This document shows, piece after piece, positions 37,997-40,970 of a stretch of 40,970 nucleotides of DNA. This DNA is from an uncultured Eubacteriales bacterium. Its GTDB lineage: Bacteria > Bacillota > Clostridia > Oscillospirales > Oscillospiraceae. The position numbers were made by a program, and so were the translations under genes. A model generated the notes under the pieces. The model worked only from the letters and a program-made list of their open reading frames with translations, made no database searches and was not told the origin of the DNA. Location: the NCBI GenBank assembly GCA_900543085.1, contig UQQF01000015.1, positions 1-40,970 of the forward strand, read 5' to 3'. Numbering within the stretch: position 1 is the first letter of the stretch; each line of letters begins with the position of its first letter.

Positions 37997-38331
37997 CACT
38001 CCTCGACGTCGTAAATGCCGTCGTCTTCGGGGTCGTCTTTCAGCAGGCGCTTGAGGTTTTCGAGCCTTGCGGCGACCTCGCCGGCCGGCTCGTCTATGCG
38101 GCTTTGCATCTCCTCGAGCATGAATTTCGAGCCCTGGAGCATGGTGTAGGTCGCGCTTCTCAGCTTGCCCGCGCGGGCGAGGTCTTCAAGGTTGAGCTCC
38201 ACCAGCTCGTGCTCGGCGGCTATGCCCTCGCAGAGGTCTTCGTACTTACCGAGCGCGGTGAGTATCTCCTCGGCCGTGTGCTCCCCGGCGCTGTATGCGC
38301 CGTCTTCCAGGCGCTTGGTCAGTCTTTCCAT
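37996..38331 (-). CDS. Hypothetical acidic helical protein
   Basis: This 111-aa protein is mostly charged and helix-forming, with no membrane segment or signal peptide. It opens MERLTKRLEDGAY and has ILTALGKYEDLCEGI and a C-terminal acidic tail. The MERLTKR...YED pattern recalls many small uncharacterised clostridial and phage proteins, but no function is known to me. AAGGAGG is 4 nt before the ATG. It starts 10 nt after the MFS gene stop, so the two are cotranscribed. Confidence 0.7.
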   Translation of the reverse strand: MERLTKRLEDGAYSAGEHTAEEILTALGKYEDLCEGIAAEHELVELNLEDLARAGKLRSATYTMLQGSKFMLEEMQSRIDEPAGEVAARLENLKRLLKDDPEDDGIYDVEE

Positions 38332-38341
38332 ATGTCCTCCT

Positions 38342-39841
38342 TTATGTGGGCTTGTTGTCGCCGTGCTTGACGAACAGCATGGTCACGAAGGCCAGCAGCA
38401 CAAACACCGCGCCGTAAGGGAACAGCGCCGTCATGCCCAGCGTGTCCATAAGGAAGCCGGATATGATGGGCGTCAGCGTCTGCGCGGCCATGCTGGCCGT
38501 GTAGTAGAAGCCCGTGTACTTGCCCACGTCGCCGCCGCGGCTCAGCTCGACGACCATGGGATAGCTGTTGACGTTGATGGTCGCCCAGCCTATGCCCGCC
38601 GTGGCGAACAGCAGGTTCATCACCATGACGGGGCTGCCCGCGCGGATAAAGCTCGCGGCCAGAAAGCTGCCGCCCAGGATGACGATGCCTATGAGTATGG
38701 TCTTGCGGCGGCCTATCCGGCTGGCCAGCGCGCCGACGGGCAGGTACGCGACTATAGCCGCGCCGGTGGCTATCATCAGCGTGAGGTTGTAGTCCAGGTG
38801 GAGCACGCTGGAGGCGTACACGGCGTACTTGCTGGTGACGGCGTTGTAGCCGAAGAACCAGAACACCACGCTCATGAGTATGAGAATGAGGCTTTTGAAC
38901 TCGCCCTTGGACAGCTTGCGGTCGCCGCTGTTGGGGTCTGCGTCCTCCTCCGTGGCTATGCCGTAGCGGTGCGACTCCTCGTGCATCTCATGCACCAGCT
39001 GCGGCTCCTTGACTCTCCAGAGGAAGATGACGAGCGAGACGAGCATCAGCGCGCTTATGGCCGTGAAGAACAGCGTGTAGCTCATCAGGGCGTTCTCCGC
39101 CTTGCCCGTGCCGAACACGGCGCCCAGGCCGAGCACGATTATGCCTCCGGCCGCGCCCATGAGGTTTATGACGGCGTTGGCCTTGCTTCGCAGCGGCTTT
39201 ATCGTGACGTCAGGCATCAGCGCCACGGCGGGGCTGCGGAAGGTGGCCATGCTCACCAGCACCAGCAGCAGCACGGCGACGAAGAAGATCAGCGGGCCGT
39301 GGTTGTTGGCCGTGGCCTCGGCGGCGTAGGCCTGGCGGGCGGGCACGACGTAGTTGGTGTAGTCGGGGTCGGCGCTGCCGTCGGCCTCGGTCATCTCAAT
39401 CGAGGCGAACTCCTCGCGCGTGAACTCCTCCTGCACCTCGAACTCCACGCCGTCGGGCGTGGTGGCGGTCAAGTCGGCGTCCCACAGCGTCTCCTGAGCC
39501 GTGGGGTTGTCCACCGCCACGGGCGCCAGAGAGCGCAGCTGCAAATCGTCGGCAAAGCTCAGCACCACGAACAGCACCGCGGCGCATATCGTGCCCGTGA
39601 TTATGAACGGTGTGCGCCGGCCGCGCTTGCTCTTGCATTTGTCCGAGAGCGAGCCGAACAGCGGCAGCAGGAACAGCGCCAGGACGTTGTCCGCGGCCAT
39701 TATCACGCCGGACAGGCTCTGCGACATGCCAAATTTGTCCGTGAGTATCTTGGGTATAATCGTATCGTAGGCCTGCCAGAACGCGCTGATCAGGAAAAAG
39801 GCGAAGCCTACGAAAATAGTCTTTTTGTAATTGAGCTTCAT
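38342..39841 (-). CDS. MFS transporter (GPH/SLC45-like) with an extracytoplasmic insert
   Basis: The 499-aa major facilitator has twelve predicted helices. Motif A-like GSLSDKCKSKRGRRTPFI lies between helices 2 and 3, and the second-half equivalent GALASRIGRRKTILIG near residue 385. The early AYDTIIPKILTDKFG and the middle PDVTIKPLRSKANAVINLMG recall glycoside/sucrose-type (GPH/SLC45) carriers. Between helices 3 and 4 there is an insertion of about 70-75 residues, acidic and Thr/Glu-rich (residues about 98-170), which topology puts outside the cell. GGGGGG lies 5 nt before the ATG at 39841. The substrate is unknown. Confidence 0.88.
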   Translation of the reverse strand: MKLNYKKTIFVGFAFFLISAFWQAYDTIIPKILTDKFGMSQSLSGVIMAADNVLALFLLPLFGSLSDKCKSKRGRRTPFIITGTICAAVLFVVLSFADDLQLRSLAPVAVDNPTAQETLWDADLTATTPDGVEFEVQEEFTREEFASIEMTEADGSADPDYTNYVVPARQAYAAEATANNHGPLIFFVAVLLLVLVSMATFRSPAVALMPDVTIKPLRSKANAVINLMGAAGGIIVLGLGAVFGTGKAENALMSYTLFFTAISALMLVSLVIFLWRVKEPQLVHEMHEESHRYGIATEEDADPNSGDRKLSKGEFKSLILILMSVVFWFFGYNAVTSKYAVYASSVLHLDYNLTLMIATGAAIVAYLPVGALASRIGRRKTILIGIVILGGSFLAASFIRAGSPVMVMNLLFATAGIGWATINVNSYPMVVELSRGGDVGKYTGFYYTASMAAQTLTPIISGFLMDTLGMTALFPYGAVFVLLAFVTMLFVKHGDNKPT

Positions 39842-39870
39842 TATATCCCCCCAGGTAGTGTGCTAGGGAA

Positions 39871-39899
39871 AGTTTAACGCATTTTCCCGTTCAATTCAA
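39871..39899 (-). promoter_or_regulatory. Sigma-A promoter of the MFS transporter operon
   Basis: On the minus strand: TTGAAT (39899-39894), a 17-bp spacer and TAAACT (39876-39871). The predicted leader is about 23 nt. Confidence 0.65.
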
Positions 39900-39939
39900 C
39901 CAAAATCTGCGTTAAATCCGCGCGGCGCAGAAACTTCAT

Positions 39940-39969
39940 TTGACGCGCGGCGTCCGCTCGTTGTACAAT
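39940..39969 (+). promoter_or_regulatory. Sigma-A promoter of the GDPD gene
   Basis: TTGACG (39940-39945), an 18-bp spacer and TACAAT (39964-39969). The predicted start near 39976 leaves a leader of about 24 nt with AAGGAGGT before the ATG at 40000. Confidence 0.8.
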
Positions 39970-39999
39970 AGGTGCGTAACACAAGGAGGTGCCTCTCTT

Positions 40000-40836
40000 A
40001 TGAGCTTAAATAAAACCGCCAAGGCCGGGCTCATCGCCGCCGGCGTCCTGGCCGCCGCCGCGGGCGCTGCGGTCTTCCTCACCGCGCCCGGCAAGAAGGA
40101 CGAGAAGCGGCGCGCGCCCTTCATGGGCCGCAACTTTGCCCACCGCGGACTGCACCGCATAGACAAGAGCGTGCCGGAGAACTCCATCCCCGCCTTTGAG
40201 CATGCCGCGCGCATCGGCTACGGCATCGAGCTGGACGTCCATCTCACCGCCGACGGCGAGCTGGTCGTGTTCCACGACGACGACACCAAGCGCGTCTGCG
40301 GCGTGGAAGGCCGCGTCGAGGACATGACGCTCGACCAGCTGCGCGCATTGCGCCTGTGCGGCACGGACAACGCCATCCCCACCCTGGCGGAGGTGCTGGC
40401 CGCCGTCGCGGGCAGGATACCCATAATCGTCGAGCTAAAGCGCGGCGCGCGCAACCGCGAGCTGTGCCGCAAGGTGTACGAGGTCATGCAGACCTATCCC
40501 GGTCACTGGTGCGTGGAGAGCTTCGACCCCTTCATCGTGTTCTGGTTCCGCCTGCACGCGCCCGAGGTGCTGCGCGGCCAGCTCTCCGCCACCTACGGCA
40601 GCCTGAAGAAGTCCACCGGCAAGCTCAACGCCTTTGTGCTCAGCCGCTGCCTGACCAACTGCCTCACCAGGCCGCACTTCATCGCCTACGAGATAGGCCG
40701 AAAGCCGCTCATGGTCAGGCTCAGCGAGCTTCTGGGCGCGATGAAGGTCGCCTGGACCAGCCTGGAGTGGAAGACCGAGGAGAAGAACGACGCCGTCATC
40801 TTCCAGTTCTACCGCCCGAGGGTCAAGTACAAATAA
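40000..40836 (+). CDS. Membrane-anchored glycerophosphodiester phosphodiesterase family protein
   Basis: The 278-aa protein starts with one hydrophobic helix (residues about 8-28), an anchor or uncleaved signal, followed by a GDPD TIM-barrel domain. Catalytic residues of the family are visible: His48-Arg49 in FAHRGLH, Glu77 and Asp79 in GIELDVHLTADGELVVFHDD, and His92. PTLAEVL and IIVELKRG are later family blocks. GDPD enzymes release glycerol-3-phosphate from glycerophosphodiesters or teichoic-acid-like polymers. The C-terminal 40 residues look basic and may sit at the membrane. AAGGAGGT precedes the ATG at 40000. Repeat copy C follows. Confidence 0.92.
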   Translation: MSLNKTAKAGLIAAGVLAAAAGAAVFLTAPGKKDEKRRAPFMGRNFAHRGLHRIDKSVPENSIPAFEHAARIGYGIELDVHLTADGELVVFHDDDTKRVCGVEGRVEDMTLDQLRALRLCGTDNAIPTLAEVLAAVAGRIPIIVELKRGARNRELCRKVYEVMQTYPGHWCVESFDPFIVFWFRLHAPEVLRGQLSATYGSLKKSTGKLNAFVLSRCLTNCLTRPHFIAYEIGRKPLMVRLSELLGAMKVAWTSLEWKTEEKNDAVIFQFYRPRVKYK

Positions 40837-40859
40837 GCCGCAAAGGCAAAAGACGCCGC

Positions 40860-40970
40860 CCGTCGTCGTCGCAAGCTGCATATCCTTCGCTCCCGGCTAA
40901 AGCCGAGAGCTCAGTCATTCCGCTGCTCCTCCTCTCCCACGAAGTGCATTCTGCGCTTCGTGGGTTCCCA
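40860..40970. repeat. Dispersed intergenic repeat, copy C (cut by the window edge)
   Basis: Positions 40861-40891 are identical to 3374-3404 of copy B (31 bp). After this shared block the sequence diverges into different stem-loops: CGGCT-AA-AGCCG near 40895-40906 and CCCACGAAG / CTTCGTGGG near 40937-40965. The same leading block followed by different stem-loop modules supports a modular repeat family. Confidence 0.7.

Noticed and set aside
1..40970. tRNA or rRNA genes, CRISPR arrays, insertion sequences with transposase, phage genes
   Set aside because: No cloverleaf, rRNA-like, spaced direct-repeat, transposase or phage structural signatures were found by eye; a covariance-model scan would be the decisive check.

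Overview
The window is GC-rich, gene-dense bacterial chromosome, most likely from a spore-forming Clostridia lineage of the Bacillota (probably Oscillospirales). The support is a SCIFF-peptide maturase, IreB, the sporulation proteins YqfC, YqfD and YlbJ, a T-box leader on pheST, a ferredoxin-dependent 2-oxoacid oxidoreductase typical of anaerobic amino-acid fermenters, and an SLH-anchored surface protein. The genus is an inference. There are no rRNA, tRNA, CRISPR, phage or transposase genes; almost everything is core metabolism, translation, envelope or sporulation.

Layout. 1-3,300: an intergenic repeat, scfB, a PLP-dependent Orn/Lys/Arg decarboxylase joined by a 1-nt stop/start overlap, then ireB on the minus strand. 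3,400-11,790: a second repeat copy, then a minus-strand cluster read from 9,874 down to 3,589: a GntR/FCD regulator, two tandem ketopantoate-reductase-like dehydrogenases, a P-loop ATPase and a four-subunit 2-oxoacid:ferredoxin oxidoreductase (VorDABC-like). An AT-rich divergent region separates it from a YkvI-family transporter and a small membrane protein. I read this as one branched-chain 2-oxo/2-hydroxy-acid module. 11,800-18,260 (plus): ahcY, mgtE, an AEC transporter, and a small membrane protein overlapping a phosphodiester-glycosidase/SLH surface protein. 18,270-22,600: pheT and pheS (minus) behind a Phe-specific T-box whose terminator lies about 500 nt upstream of pheS, with a hairpin-rich stretch between.

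22,600-27,260 (plus): nnrD, a lipoprotein, alr, a mazF-type toxin without a visible antitoxin, an exported protein and a DUF368 (PopT-type) lipid-carrier transporter. 27,285-33,579 (minus): yqfC-yqfD-phoH-M32 carboxypeptidase-ybeY-rarD-era, a variant of the classical phoH-ybeY-era sporulation/ribosome operon. It is divergent from ylbJ across a mirror-image pair of sigma-E-like promoters. 34,640-40,970: pcrA-eamA, an MFS transporter with a small hypothetical gene, a GDPD-family protein and a third repeat copy at the right edge.

The most unusual signals are the symmetric sporulation promoter pair, the Vor/KPR/ATPase locus, the T-box separated from pheS, promoters that place the start codons of nnrD and pcrA at or next to the transcription start (leaderless mRNAs), the orphan mazF, and the modular intergenic repeat family.
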